Positions 51,680 to 61,019 of a stretch of 64,000 nucleotides of DNA are shown here, piece after piece. The position numbers and the translations under genes were made by a program. Source of the DNA: Novosphingobium sp. (GTDB lineage Bacteria; Pseudomonadota; Alphaproteobacteria; Sphingomonadales; Sphingomonadaceae); contig NZ_JAUYNB010000010.1 of assembly GCF_030699305.1 (NCBI RefSeq), positions 186,001 to 250,000 of the forward strand. Reading direction: 5' to 3'. The notes under the pieces are model-generated. The model saw only the letters and a program-made list of their open reading frames with translations, searched no databases and was not told the DNA's origin. How positions within the stretch are numbered: position 1 is the first letter of the stretch; each line of letters begins with the position of its first letter.

Positions 51680-53878
51680 ATGGCCACCTTGTTGTTCACT
51701 GCCATCGGCACGATCATCGGCGGACCGATTGGCGGTGCCATCGGCGCGCTGGCCGGGCGGCAGGTCGATGCGCTGATCTTTGCCCCCGGCCCGCGCGAAG
51801 GGCCGCGCCTGAACGAGCTGGCCGTCACGACCTCCAGCTATGGCATCGCCATCCCGCGCCAGTTTGGCCGGATGCGGGTGGCCGGGCAGATAATCTGGGC
51901 GACCGACCTGTCCGAACGGCGTGAGCAGCGCGGCAACGGCAAGGGCAAGCCCGCGACGGTCAACTACAGCTATTCGGCCTCGTTCGCGGTTGCCCTGTCG
52001 AGCCGTCCGCTGGAACGGATTGGCCGGGTCTGGGCCGATGGCAAGCTGCTGCGCGGTGCGGGCGGGGACCTCAAAGTCGCGGGGGCGTTCCGGTTCCACC
52101 CCGGCACGGGCGATCAGGCTCCGGACCCGCTGATTGCGGCGGCTGAGGGCGCGGGCAATTGTCCGGCGTTTCGCGGGTTCGCCTATGCGCTCTTCGAAGA
52201 TCTGGACTTGTCGGAATACGGCAATCGCATCCCGGCACTGACGTTTGAAGTGGTGGCGGATTCGCGGACCCTGACCATGGCAGACCTGCTGGACGGAGTG
52301 GTTTCCGAAACCGATTCCGCCGTTCCGCTGCCCGCTGTTGCGGGGCTGACGGCGGATGGCTCTCCGGCCGAAATCCTGCAGGCGCTCGATCCGTTCTTCC
52401 CGGTTGATTGTGATGCCTGCGATGCATTGCTGGCGCTGCGCCCGGAGCGCAACCAGAGCGCGCCGATTCCGCTGCCGGAACCGGCCATATCCGATGATGC
52501 AGAGGATTTTGGCGGCAACGCCGGCTTTGCCAGCAAGCGTGCGCAAGAAGCCGATCAGCCGGTCGCGCTGCTGCGCTATTACGATGTGGACCGCGATTAT
52601 CAGCCCGGCGCACAGCGCGCGGCCGGACGCCCGCTGCCCGGTCAGCCGCGCAGCATCGATCTGCCAGCCGCGCTGGATGCGGGAACTGCCCGCAGTCTGA
52701 TCGAATATGCTGCCCGGCGCTCGCAATGGGCGCGGCATTCAATTGCCTGGCGCACCACGCAGCTCGACCCGGCGGTGCGGCCCGGCGCGCTGGTTACCCT
52801 GCCTGGCCGCGCCGGGTTGTGGCGGGTGCACGAATGGGAATGGCGCAGCCACGGGGTTGACCTGCTGCTGGTCCGCCGGATGCCCGATCTGGCGGAGGGC
52901 GGCAATTCCGGCGCTGGCAGCGCGGACCCGGGCCGGGCCAATCCGGCCCCTGACCTTGGCGGGGCGGCGACATTGCTGGCGGCGTGTGAACTGCCCTGGG
53001 ATGGCAACCCGGCCACGCCGGTGCCGCTGCTGCTGGCCATGCCGTCCTCGGCCAGCCCGCATTGGGCGGGAGCCAGCCTGTTTGTCGACCACGGGGACGG
53101 GGTGCTTGTGTCGCTGGGGCCGTCCGGGCGCAGCCGGGCGACAATCGGCATGGCCGTCGGCGCGCTCCCAGTAGCCAGTCCGCTGCTGATCGATCGAACG
53201 AGCAGGATTACCATCGAACTGGCCGCCGATGACTTCACCCTGACCGATGCAACCCAGCGCCAGCTGGCCATGGGGGCGAATCGCGCGCTGGTGGGGCAGG
53301 AACTGATCCAGTTCGCCTCCGCCCGCGCACTCGGTGAGCGCCGCTGGGAACTGTCGGGCTTGTGGCGTGGGCGGGGCGGCACCGAAGCCGCGATTTCCGG
53401 ACACCTGCCAGGCGATCGCTTTATCCTGCTCGACGGCAGCGGAACGCTGCTGGATCCGGGCGCGGTCGGCAGCGGGCCGCAAACTGTGGTTGCGGCCATC
53501 GGGCTGGCCGAAACCGAACCCGTCACGGCCGAAATCGCCCTGCGCGGGATCGGGTTTGCGCCGCCCGCACCGGTCCACGCGCGGTGGAGCGCGGCGGAGG
53601 GTGGCGGGGCGGCCCTGCACTGGGTTCGCCGCGCACGTGGCGGCTGGCACTGGGACAATTCGGCCGATACCCCGCTCAACGAACAGCTCGAACGCTACGA
53701 AGTCACGTTCGGTCCCGACAACAGCCCGCTGGCGCGTTGGGAAGTGACCGCCGCGACCCTGCCCCTGACCGATAGCGAGCTTGCCGGCCTCCGGCTGCTT
53801 GACCCGGCGGGCGCGTTCCACATCCGGCAACGCGGTGATCGCGGCATGTCGCTGCCGCTGCAGGCCAGTTTGCCATGA
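51680..53878 (+). CDS. GTA tail tip host-specificity protein, short gp15
   Basis: A 732-residue protein. The N-terminus (LLFTAIGTIIGGPIGGAIGALAGRQVDALI) is a hydrophobic glycine-rich segment that could penetrate the membrane. Next is the GTA gp15 core: ELAVTTSSYGIAIPRQFGRMRVAGQIIWATDL, SSRPLERIGRVWADGKLL, RGFAYALFEDLDLSEYGNRIPALTFEV. A phage-tail-tip domain follows (DRDYQPGAQRAAGRP; AWRTTQLDPAVRPGALVTL; LVGQELIQFASA). Rhodobacter gp15 is about 1300 residues and has a TIM-barrel domain inside; that domain seems to be missing here. Confidence 0.88.
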   Translation: MATLLFTAIGTIIGGPIGGAIGALAGRQVDALIFAPGPREGPRLNELAVTTSSYGIAIPRQFGRMRVAGQIIWATDLSERREQRGNGKGKPATVNYSYSASFAVALSSRPLERIGRVWADGKLLRGAGGDLKVAGAFRFHPGTGDQAPDPLIAAAEGAGNCPAFRGFAYALFEDLDLSEYGNRIPALTFEVVADSRTLTMADLLDGVVSETDSAVPLPAVAGLTADGSPAEILQALDPFFPVDCDACDALLALRPERNQSAPIPLPEPAISDDAEDFGGNAGFASKRAQEADQPVALLRYYDVDRDYQPGAQRAAGRPLPGQPRSIDLPAALDAGTARSLIEYAARRSQWARHSIAWRTTQLDPAVRPGALVTLPGRAGLWRVHEWEWRSHGVDLLLVRRMPDLAEGGNSGAGSADPGRANPAPDLGGAATLLAACELPWDGNPATPVPLLLAMPSSASPHWAGASLFVDHGDGVLVSLGPSGRSRATIGMAVGALPVASPLLIDRTSRITIELAADDFTLTDATQRQLAMGANRALVGQELIQFASARALGERRWELSGLWRGRGGTEAAISGHLPGDRFILLDGSGTLLDPGAVGSGPQTVVAAIGLAETEPVTAEIALRGIGFAPPAPVHARWSAAEGGGAALHWVRRARGGWHWDNSADTPLNEQLERYEVTFGPDNSPLARWEVTAATLPLTDSELAGLRLLDPAGAFHIRQRGDRGMSLPLQASLP

Positions 53879-53914
53879 CATTTCACTGCCAATTCGAATC
53901 TGGAAGGACCGCTG

Positions 53915-54370
53915 ATGAGCGAACCATTGTTTGACAGCCGCACGCAGCGGCATGATCTGCCCTATCTGTTCGCCGGACAGGCGCAGAAGGAAGGCTTCGT
54001 GAACGAGGCGTTCGCCCGAATCGACGCGCTGCTGCACATGACGATTGAGGGCACCGCAAGCAGCCCGCCGGTTGCCGCTGCCGAGGGCGATTGCTGGCTG
54101 ATCGGCAGCGAATCTACAGGCACGTGGTCCGGCCATGCTGGCGAGATTGCGGCGCTGGCGGGCGGAAACTGGCTGTTCTTCACGCCGCGCGACGGCATGC
54201 GCGTGCTGAACCGGTCGACCGGACAGGAACAGCGCTTTGCTGGCGACTGGTCGGCTCCGGACCGGCCCGCTGCGCCAACCGGCGGGACGACCGTCGACGT
54301 CGAAGCACGGGCCGCGCTGGTGGCGGTGATTGACTGTCTGACCGCTTCTGGCATCCTGCCCGCGAGCTGA
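53915..54370 (+). CDS. DUF2793 tail-associated protein
   Basis: A 151-residue protein with a DUF2793 domain. DLPYLFAGQAQKEGFVNEAFARIDALL, PVAAAEGDCWLIG and GNWLFFTPRDGMRVLNRSTGQEQRF are the family blocks. DUF2793 proteins occur at the tail end of GTA and phage modules in alphaproteobacteria and may be head or tail spikes. Last gene of the cluster, followed by a terminator. Confidence 0.87.
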   Translation: MSEPLFDSRTQRHDLPYLFAGQAQKEGFVNEAFARIDALLHMTIEGTASSPPVAAAEGDCWLIGSESTGTWSGHAGEIAALAGGNWLFFTPRDGMRVLNRSTGQEQRFAGDWSAPDRPAAPTGGTTVDVEARAALVAVIDCLTASGILPAS

Positions 54371-54417
54371 ATGATCGTCAGGTTGACCCGCTGCACCGGC
54401 CCTGGACGTGTCCGCAG

Positions 54418-54440
54418 AGCAGCCTGCCGGGCTGCTTTTC
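54418..54440 (+). terminator. Intrinsic terminator at the end of the GTA-like cluster
   Basis: AGCAGCC-TGCCG-GGCTGCT followed by TTT. Lies 48 bases after the DUF2793 stop. The rest of the gap to 54569 is the ompA leader, with the ribosome binding site AAGGGGAA; promoter boxes are unclear. Confidence 0.75.
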
Positions 54441-54569
54441 GACGAAGGCAGGCGCAGAATCGCGACATAATTGCAACAGATACGATCTTTGAACGCTTGC
54501 GCGGGCAATTCTAAGGGGTTAGACAACCGCAACTCGGTGGCTCAATCCTACTATCAAGGGGAAATCATA

Positions 54570-55646
54570 ATGCGGAAAATGGTCATAGGGATGGCACTTG
54601 CCACCTCGGCCCTCGCGACGCCGGCCCTGGCTCGTGAGAATTCGTGGTACGTCGAAGCAGATCTCGGCGGCACGATCGTCGAAGATATCCAGAACATGAC
54701 GGGCCAGAACAACGTCGGCACGTTGGAACTGAAGCCCGGTTACGACTTCGGCGGCATCGTCGGGTACGACTTCGGTGCGTTCCGCCTCGAAGCCGAAGCC
54801 AGCTATCGCCGCGTTGAAGAAGAAGGCTATCGCAGCCCGACGGTCAGCTACAGCAATGCGCAGATCGGCGGCGGTGCCGACGCTCTCAGCTTCATGCTGA
54901 ACGGCCTGCTCGATTTCGGTGACGACGATGGCCTGCAGGGCTTTGTCGGCGGCGGTGTCGGCGTTGGTCGTGTCAAGAACGCGCTGATTACCCCGAACGC
55001 TGCGCTCAACGTGGTTGATTCGGACACGGGCCTTGCCTGGCAGGCTCTGGCGGGTGTTCGCGCGCCGGTCAGCAGCAACGTTGACGTCGGTCTGAAGTAT
55101 CGCTTCTACAACCAGTTCGGCAACGACATGGTCAACGCTGCGGGCCGCGATGTTCGCACCCGTTTCCGTTCGCACTCGCTGATGCTGACGCTGGGTTACA
55201 ACTTCGGCGGCGCTCCGGAAGAGATGGCTCCGCCGCCTCCGCCGCCCCCGCCGCCGCCCCCGCCGCCCCCGCCGCCTCCGCCGCCGGCAGTGGTCTGCAA
55301 CAAGGGTCCGTACATCGTGTTCTTCGACTGGGATAAGTCGGACATCACGCCGGAAGCCGCATCGATCCTCGACAGCGCTGTTACGGCTTACGCCAGCTGC
55401 GCCAACGTTCCGATCATGCTGGCTGGTTATGCCGACCGTTCGGGCGCAGCCACCTATAACCAGGGCCTGTCGGAGCGTCGTAACGCTTCGGTGCGCTCGT
55501 ACCTGAACTCGCGCGGCATCGGCGATGGCGCGATCTCGAGCCAAGGCTTCGGCGAAAACAATCCGCGCGTTCCGACTGCTGACGGTGTGCGTGAACTCCA
55601 GAACCGTCGGGTGGAAATCACCTACGGTCCGGGTTCGGGCTTCTAA
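54570..55646 (+). CDS. OmpA-family outer membrane protein with polyproline linker
   Basis: A 358-residue protein. Signal peptide ends PALARE; residues about 24-220 form an eight-strand-like beta-barrel (GYDFGGIVGYDFGAFRLEAEASYRR; GLKYRFYNQ; HSLMLTLGYNF). A run of about 19 consecutive prolines then leads to an OmpA_C peptidoglycan-binding domain: YIVFFDWDKSDITPEAASIL, AGYADRSGAATYNQGLSERRNASVRSYL, and GFGENNPRVPT. ATG 54570 with AAGGGGAA upstream. The linker would span the periplasm to the peptidoglycan. Confidence 0.94.
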   Translation: MRKMVIGMALATSALATPALARENSWYVEADLGGTIVEDIQNMTGQNNVGTLELKPGYDFGGIVGYDFGAFRLEAEASYRRVEEEGYRSPTVSYSNAQIGGGADALSFMLNGLLDFGDDDGLQGFVGGGVGVGRVKNALITPNAALNVVDSDTGLAWQALAGVRAPVSSNVDVGLKYRFYNQFGNDMVNAAGRDVRTRFRSHSLMLTLGYNFGGAPEEMAPPPPPPPPPPPPPPPPPPPAVVCNKGPYIVFFDWDKSDITPEAASILDSAVTAYASCANVPIMLAGYADRSGAATYNQGLSERRNASVRSYLNSRGIGDGAISSQGFGENNPRVPTADGVRELQNRRVEITYGPGSGF

Positions 55647-55672
55647 GCAGCCGCAAGACGCTGAAAAGATTT

Positions 55673-55706
55673 GGGGGGCCGGAGCGATCCGGTCCCCTTT
55701 TTCTTT
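55673..55706 (+). terminator. Intrinsic terminator after the OmpA-like gene
   Basis: GGGGGGCCGG-AGCGAT-CCGGTCCCC followed by TTTTTCTTT. It lies 26 bases after the stop. Confidence 0.87.
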
Positions 55707-55737
55707 GCACCGCGTGAACGTCCAAAGGGAAACCACC

Positions 55738-56265
55738 ATGAAGTCACGAGCCGCAACGCTTGTTCTTGTCGCCGCCATCCTGTCCGGATGCGCCACCTCC
55801 GCCCCGCCCGCGTCAGTGCGGGTCGCAGCGGCAACCTTGCAGAATGCCGATGGGGCATCGGTTGGCACCGCTGTGGTCACCAGCCTGGGCGGCACTCTGA
55901 CGCTGAATGTCGTCGCTGCGGGCATCTCCCCCGGTCCGCATGGCATTCACCTTCATGCCGTTGGCGATTGCACACCGCCCGGTTTCACCAGCGCAGGCGG
56001 GCATCTCAACCCCGGCGGCCATCAGCATGGCACCGCCAATCCGGCAGGCAGCCACCTGGGTGATTTGCCCAACATCGTTGCGGCCAGCAGCGGCGCGGCA
56101 AGTCTGGTCGTCCCGCTGGGGGGCAGCCGGACACAGCTCGAAAGCGCGCTGTTCGATGCCGATGGGACCGCCATCATCATCCACGCTGCGGCGGATGACT
56201 ACAAGACGGACCCCACCGGCAACAGCGGTGCGCGGATCGTTTGCGGTGTGCTGAAGCGCGGATAA
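55738..56265 (+). CDS. sodC: Cu/Zn superoxide dismutase, lipoprotein
   Basis: A 175-residue periplasmic superoxide dismutase. A lipoprotein signal ends ILSGC. Metal ligands are visible in order: GIHLHAVGDC, SAGGHLNPGGHQHG, SHLGDLPNI, and IIIHAAADDY; the disulfide Cys pair is in GDCTPP and RIVCGVL. The electrostatic loop is short (YKTDPTGNSGAR). It follows the ompA terminator by 31 bases and has AAAGGGAAA upstream, so it probably has its own promoter or reads through from ompA. Confidence 0.93.
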   Translation: MKSRAATLVLVAAILSGCATSAPPASVRVAAATLQNADGASVGTAVVTSLGGTLTLNVVAAGISPGPHGIHLHAVGDCTPPGFTSAGGHLNPGGHQHGTANPAGSHLGDLPNIVAASSGAASLVVPLGGSRTQLESALFDADGTAIIIHAAADDYKTDPTGNSGARIVCGVLKRG

Positions 56266-56281
56266 GGCCCCGCGCCGCAGT

Positions 56282-57907
56282 TCAGCCGCCTTCGCCGCCT
56301 CGCGCGACCAGGGTGGCCTCAGCCGCTGGCACCGTACGATAGGCGTGCAGCAGCAAGGCGATTGCAATCGGGGCAACCCCGATCAGCGCCAGGATGCCGG
56401 TGCGCAGGTCACCAACCGGACGGCCATCCACAATCGTTCCGGCAAGGTCAGAGATCTGCCCGACCATGTAAGGGCCGAATGACAAGCCAACCAGTGTCGT
56501 GCCCAGGAAGAACGCCGCGGTGGCCGTCCCGCGCATCCGCGGCAGGACCAGATCCTGCGTGGTTGCCGCCGCTGCACCCAGTGCGGTGGCCGCGCCCATG
56601 CTTGCCAGGAAGTTCATTGCATAGAACAGGGTGGCATCGGACGTGGTGTAGCCGATCCAGATCGGCACGATCGGTGAAATCACGCCAAACATGATCACCA
56701 GGATTCGGCCAGCCGGGATCCGCGCGCGCAAGGCATCGGCGATTCGGCCGCCAATGATCACGCCCAGAAAGCCGCTGATTGCGCCGTTGGCGCCCAGCCA
56801 GAAGGCCAGTTCCTGCTTCGGCAGCTTGAGCACTGTTTCGGCGTAAGGTGCCGACCAGAATCCCAGCGCGTAAGCGGCCAGCGACACCAGACCATAGCCC
56901 AGCGTGGTCGTAAGGAACGCCGGGGTTCCCCAGATCAGTCTATATGTCGCCGGATCACGCGCGCGCAGCGTCGATGCCCATGAGAACACCGCGTAATATC
57001 CCAGGCCCACCGCCGACCATTGCGGCAGGTTGCCGGTCAGCTTGATCATGGCCGACGCAAACGCGAACACCAGCGCGGCCGCACCCAGGTTGATCGCCAG
57101 TGCAGCCGGGCCACGCCGAAAGGCACCGATTAACGTAAACGGCGGCACGATCGCCGAAAGGTCGGCCAGGAGATCCCCGAACGGAGTGGGCGAGCCCTTG
57201 CCCTCCACTCCGTCCATTGCGCCGCGCTTTGGCTCGCGCAGGGTGGCGACCCATATGGCAACAGCAATGCCCGGAATCCCGACCGCCAGAAATGCCGCCT
57301 GCCAGCCCACCAGCCCCAGCGGGCCACCGGCTGGATAGGCCTGATTCCAGCCCTGCACGATTTTCGCCCCGATCAGCAGGGATATGCCCCCACCGATATA
57401 CAGCCCGGACGAATAGATCGCGAGCGCGGTCGCGCGCTGGCGTTTCGGGAAATAATCGGAAATCAGGGAGTAGGCGGTCGGGCTGGCAGTGGCCTCGCCG
57501 ATCCCAACCCCCATCCGCGCCAGCGACAGGCTGAGCTGGTTCCGGGCAAAGCCCGACAGCGCGGTCATCACCGACCACAACGCCAGCCCGATGCTGAGCA
57601 GTTTGACACGGCTCCAGTTGTCCGCCAGCCGCCCCAGCGGAATGCCGAACAAGGCATAGAAAACCGCAAACGCGGCCCCGCCGAGAAAGCCCATGTCGCT
57701 ATCGGTCAGCCCCAGGTCGGCCTTGACGTCGACCGCCAGAATGCTGAGGATCTGCCGGTCGATGAAGTTCAGGATATAGACGATCACGAGCACGCTCAGC
57801 ACATACCAGCTGTATGGCTGAGCCTTGGCCTGCGCCGGCGCGGTGTCGGCCGCTACTCCGCCCGTGGGTGCGTCTGCCTGATTTGGCTGCGCGTCGGCCA
57901 TTGTCAT
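56282..57907 (-). CDS. MFS transporter (spinster-like group)
   Basis: A 541-residue major facilitator with about 12 membrane segments. YILNFIDRQILSILAVDVKADLGLTDSDMGFLGGAAFAVFYALFGIPLGRLADNWSRVKLL is the sphingomonad 'spinster-like' N-terminal signature, with the A-motif GIPLGRLADNWSR. GIGEATASPTAYSLISDYFPKRQRATALAIYSSGLYIGGG follows in helix 4-5. A central loop (about 225-250) is large. Substrates of this group are mostly unknown. It starts 11 bases after queC and may be co-transcribed with it. Confidence 0.9.
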   Translation of the reverse strand: MTMADAQPNQADAPTGGVAADTAPAQAKAQPYSWYVLSVLVIVYILNFIDRQILSILAVDVKADLGLTDSDMGFLGGAAFAVFYALFGIPLGRLADNWSRVKLLSIGLALWSVMTALSGFARNQLSLSLARMGVGIGEATASPTAYSLISDYFPKRQRATALAIYSSGLYIGGGISLLIGAKIVQGWNQAYPAGGPLGLVGWQAAFLAVGIPGIAVAIWVATLREPKRGAMDGVEGKGSPTPFGDLLADLSAIVPPFTLIGAFRRGPAALAINLGAAALVFAFASAMIKLTGNLPQWSAVGLGYYAVFSWASTLRARDPATYRLIWGTPAFLTTTLGYGLVSLAAYALGFWSAPYAETVLKLPKQELAFWLGANGAISGFLGVIIGGRIADALRARIPAGRILVIMFGVISPIVPIWIGYTTSDATLFYAMNFLASMGAATALGAAAATTQDLVLPRMRGTATAAFFLGTTLVGLSFGPYMVGQISDLAGTIVDGRPVGDLRTGILALIGVAPIAIALLLHAYRTVPAAEATLVARGGEGG

Positions 57908-57918
57908 TCTCCCAGAAG

Positions 57919-58614
57919 TCAGATCGCGTAGCGGGTCGTATCGACCAGCCCGGCCTTGGCAAAACCGTCACGCCGCAAGCGGCAACTATCGCACAGCCCG
58001 CACGCGGCACCATCCGGCTGCGGATCGTAACAAGACCAGCTGATCGCCGGATCGAACCCAAGCCGGTGTGCCTCGACGGCGATTTCCGCCTTGCCGAGGA
58101 ATTGCAGCGGTGCGTGAATGTTGAAACCCTGACCTTCGGCACCGGCCTTGGTGGCAAGTTCTGCCAGCCGGGCAAAGCCCTCGATAAACTCAGGCCGGCA
58201 ATCCGGATATCCGGAATAGTCGAGCGCATTGACCCCGATGAAAATGTCCCGCGCGCCGATTGCTTCGGCCCAGGCCAGCGTCAGCGACAGGAACACCAGA
58301 TTGCGCGCCGGAACATAAGTGACAGGAATGTCTGTGCCGACGCCATCCTTGGGCACGGCGATATCATCGGTCAGCGCAGAGCCGCCAAACTGCCGCAGAT
58401 CCAGCGGCAGCACCACGTGGCGCGTCGCACCCAGAACGCCCGCGATCAGCCTGGCCGCGTCGATCTCGCGCCGATGCCGCTGATTGTAATCAATGGTCAG
58501 GGCGTTGATTGCGAAGCCTTGTTCACGAGCAATTCCGGCTGTTACCATGGAGTCGAGGCCACCCGACAACAGCACAACGGCACTTCGACTGGGTTCATCC
58601 GGATTGGAAAGCAT
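57919..58614 (-). CDS. queC: 7-cyano-7-deazaguanine synthase
   Basis: A 231-residue enzyme of queuosine synthesis that turns carboxy-deazaguanine into preQ0 with ATP and ammonia. The PP-loop is LLSGGLDSMVTAG (about residues 16-28); FIGVNALDYSGYPDCRPEFI is typical; the zinc cysteines are in SWSCYDPQ and CGLCDSCRLRRDGF. Length is normal. Other que genes are not in the window. The MFS gene lies just downstream. Confidence 0.96.
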   Translation of the reverse strand: MLSNPDEPSRSAVVLLSGGLDSMVTAGIAREQGFAINALTIDYNQRHRREIDAARLIAGVLGATRHVVLPLDLRQFGGSALTDDIAVPKDGVGTDIPVTYVPARNLVFLSLTLAWAEAIGARDIFIGVNALDYSGYPDCRPEFIEGFARLAELATKAGAEGQGFNIHAPLQFLGKAEIAVEAHRLGFDPAISWSCYDPQPDGAACGLCDSCRLRRDGFAKAGLVDTTRYAI

Positions 58615-58655
58615 CGCACCGGGCTAGCCTGTGCCCGACACGCTGGCAACACCGC

Positions 58656-59069
58656 TTAGCCGGAACAGTTCCCAACCCGGCGCGCTTCCGCACTGAATTC
58701 AAACGGCAGGCCATCGCGGATGCCCTGACTCTGGATCTGGAGCAGGCGGTTGGTTTCGCGGCGGATGCTGGTTCGGCCATAACCCTGCCCACGGCAGGTA
58801 TACTGGACGGTCACCTCGCTCGGCCCGTCTTCCACGACCAGCCGCTCGCACGTTACCTCCGGATGGCGCAACTGGATGAACCGGCGTCCGTTGCTGATGC
58901 ACATACGCTCGGCCGGGATGCCGGAATCGCGCAAGCGCAGTTCCCACCGGCCCGCATCAAGCTGGTCCAGCATGGTCAGGCTGGCGCGCTCACCGGATGC
59001 CGGAGCGGAGCAAGCCAGCATGGCCGCAATGCCTGCGCCTGCGAGGCGCAGAGTGTTCTTCCCCACCAT
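58656..59069 (-). CDS. DUF3617-like secreted protein
   Basis: A 137-residue protein from ATG 59069 (GAGGACAAAG upstream). The signal peptide ends near CSAPASGE. The mature domain resembles DUF3617: LDAGRWELRLR, ERMCISNGRRFIQLRHPEVTCERLVVED, VTVQYTCRGQGYGRTSIRRET, ending RRVGNCSG. Four cysteines in the mature part could give two disulfides. The family is periplasmic and uncharacterised. It ends 41 bases before queC starts on the same strand. Confidence 0.75.
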   Translation of the reverse strand: MVGKNTLRLAGAGIAAMLACSAPASGERASLTMLDQLDAGRWELRLRDSGIPAERMCISNGRRFIQLRHPEVTCERLVVEDGPSEVTVQYTCRGQGYGRTSIRRETNRLLQIQSQGIRDGLPFEFSAEARRVGNCSG

Positions 59070-59184
59070 CTTTGTCCTCGGTCTCAAGCCAATTGGGCGC
59101 GACAAACCCGGATTTCGTTGCGGGCACTTGTACCATGCCGACGCGGTGCGACCAAGCGTGTATTTTTATCGATGAATGGTGAAA

Positions 59185-60093
59185 TCAGGCGGTGATTTCG
59201 AACAGTCGCGAACAGAATGCGCAGTCCACCACAACCAGCCCGGCCTCATTGCGCATGCCTGCCCGTTCGTCCTCAGGAAAGCGCCCGATGACGTCGGCAA
59301 AGTGCGCCTCGCTGCACCGGCACCCGCGTGACAGTTGCGGTCCGGCCAGAACCCGCACTTCCGATTCTTCGTGAAACAGCCGCCAGACCAGCAGTTCCAG
59401 CGACAGGTCAGGATTTACCAGCTCCTTGTGGCGAATGCTTCCGGCCAGCGCGGCAACATGTTCCCATTCCGGATGGTCGAGCCGCACGTGCAGCCGTTCA
59501 CGCCCTTCCTCGCCCTCAGCCAGATGCTGGACCAGCAGGCCGCCAGCGATGCAGCCCTGTCCGTCCGCACGAATTGCCACCCGGGCGAGCGTGGGCACTT
59601 GTTCGGACTGCGCAAAATAGCTTTCCACCGCGCGGGACAGCGAATCACCCTCCAGCGGTACGATCCCCTGATAGCGTTGTCCGCTGGCGGCCAGATCGAA
59701 GGTGATCGCCAGATACCCTTGTCCGAACAGCGCATGAAGCGAAGGGTTATTGCCCAGCGCTGCCAACCGCTCGGCATCGTGGCGGACATAGCCGCGCACT
59801 TCACCGGCGCGGTAATCGCAAACCAGCAGGTCCACGATTCCGCTTTCGGTCTGCGCCTGCATGGTCAGCTGGCCATCGTCATCCTTGAGCAGGCTGCCCA
59901 GCAGCGCGGTCAGCACCAGCGCCTCGGCCAGCAGGTGCTTGATCGCAGGGGGATAGTCATGCGCCGACAGGATGGTTTCCAGCACCGGCCCCAGCCGCAC
60001 CACCCGGCCGCGCGCATTGCGCTCCGCGATGGTGAAGCTGAGCACCCGGTCAAAGCCGGTCTCGCCCGCAGTAGTGTGGGCAGGCGCGCTCAT
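59185..60093 (-). CDS. hslO: Redox-regulated chaperone Hsp33
   Basis: A 302-residue holdase activated by oxidation. The C-terminal zinc switch is present as CRC ([11 protein letters not shown]) and CAFC ([11 protein letters not shown]), separated by 31 residues. The N-terminal chaperone domain includes [29 protein letters not shown] and GVRG-like [13 protein letters not shown] overlaps the argF stop (ATGA), giving the alphaproteobacterial argD-argF-hslO operon. Confidence 0.95.
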   Translation of the reverse strand: MSAPAHTTAGETGFDRVLSFTIAERNARGRVVRLGPVLETILSAHDYPPAIKHLLAEALVLTALLGSLLKDDDGQLTMQAQTESGIVDLLVCDYRAGEVRGYVRHDAERLAALGNNPSLHALFGQGYLAITFDLAASGQRYQGIVPLEGDSLSRAVESYFAQSEQVPTLARVAIRADGQGCIAGGLLVQHLAEGEEGRERLHVRLDHPEWEHVAALAGSIRHKELVNPDLSLELLVWRLFHEESEVRVLAGPQLSRGCRCSEAHFADVIGRFPEDERAGMRNEAGLVVVDCAFCSRLFEITA

Positions 60094-61019
60094 AGCTGGC
60101 CGAACGCCCAGCGCAGCACGCTCTTCTGGGCGTGAATGCGGTTTTCAGCCTCATCCCACACGACCGAATGCGGCCCGTCGATCACGCCGTCGGTCGCCTC
60201 CTCGCCGCGATGCGCGGGCAGGCAGTGCAGGAACAGCGCATCGGCCTTCGCCGCCGCCATCAGCTCCTCGTTGACCTGATAGGGGGTCATCGCCGCGATG
60301 CGGGCCTCGGCCCCGCTCTGCCCCATCGACACCCAGGTATCGGTCACGACCACGTCCGCCCCCGCGACCGCTTCGCGCGGGTTGCGGGTCACGGTGATGC
60401 GCGCGCCGAGCGCCTGTGCCGCCGCGATATAGGCGGGGTCGGAATCGTACCCCTCCGGCACGCCGATCCGGACGTTGAAGCGCATCAGGCCCGCCGCCTC
60501 GACAATCGAGTTGAGGACATTGTTGCCGTCGCCCAACCAGGCCAATTCCAGCCCCGGCAGCGCCTTGTCGTGTTCGATCACGGTCAGCAGGTCAGCCATG
60601 ATCTGGCACGGGTGCGACCGGTCGGTCAGCCCGTTGATGACCGGGACCGTTGCATAATGCGCCAGTTCCTCGATCTTGGCATGATCGTCGGTCCGGATCA
60701 TGATTGCATCGACCATCCGGCTGAGCACGCGGGCGGTATCGGCAACCGTCTCGCCGCGCCCCAGCTGGGTCGTTCCGGCTTCCAGGATCAGCGCACTGCC
60801 GCCCAGCTGCCGCATCGCCATGTCGAAGGACACGCGCGTGCGGGTGGAATTCTTCTCGAAGATCATCGCCAGCACGCGGCCCGCCAAGGGCGCATCGGCA
60901 TCGACCTGCCCCTTGGGCGAGCCGGCCCGCGCCGCTTTGCGCAGCATCGCATCATTGAGCATGGCGGCAATTGCATCGCCGCCCGCGTCGGTCAGTTCTA
61001 GAAAATGCCGGACCATCAT
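60090..61019 (-). CDS. argF: Ornithine carbamoyltransferase
   Basis: A 309-residue enzyme making citrulline from ornithine and carbamoyl phosphate. The carbamoyl phosphate loop is [12 protein letters not shown] (about residues 56-67), followed by [11 protein letters not shown] and the ornithine loop [21 protein letters not shown] and [12 protein letters not shown] are typical anabolic-type blocks. Its ATG overlaps the argD stop. Confidence 0.97.
   Translation of the reverse strand: MMVRHFLELTDAGGDAIAAMLNDAMLRKAARAGSPKGQVDADAPLAGRVLAMIFEKNSTRTRVSFDMAMRQLGGSALILEAGTTQLGRGETVADTARVLSRMVDAIMIRTDDHAKIEELAHYATVPVINGLTDRSHPCQIMADLLTVIEHDKALPGLELAWLGDGNNVLNSIVEAAGLMRFNVRIGVPEGYDSDPAYIAAAQALGARITVTRNPREAVAGADVVVTDTWVSMGQSGAEARIAAMTPYQVNEELMAAAKADALFLHCLPAHRGEEATDGVIDGPHSVVWDEAENRIHAQKSVLRWAFGQL

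Noticed and set aside
40306..54370. A complete temperate prophage
   Set aside because: No integrase, excisionase, repressor, replication or lysis gene, no att repeats seen, and host genes lie directly at both ends; gene order is that of a GTA.
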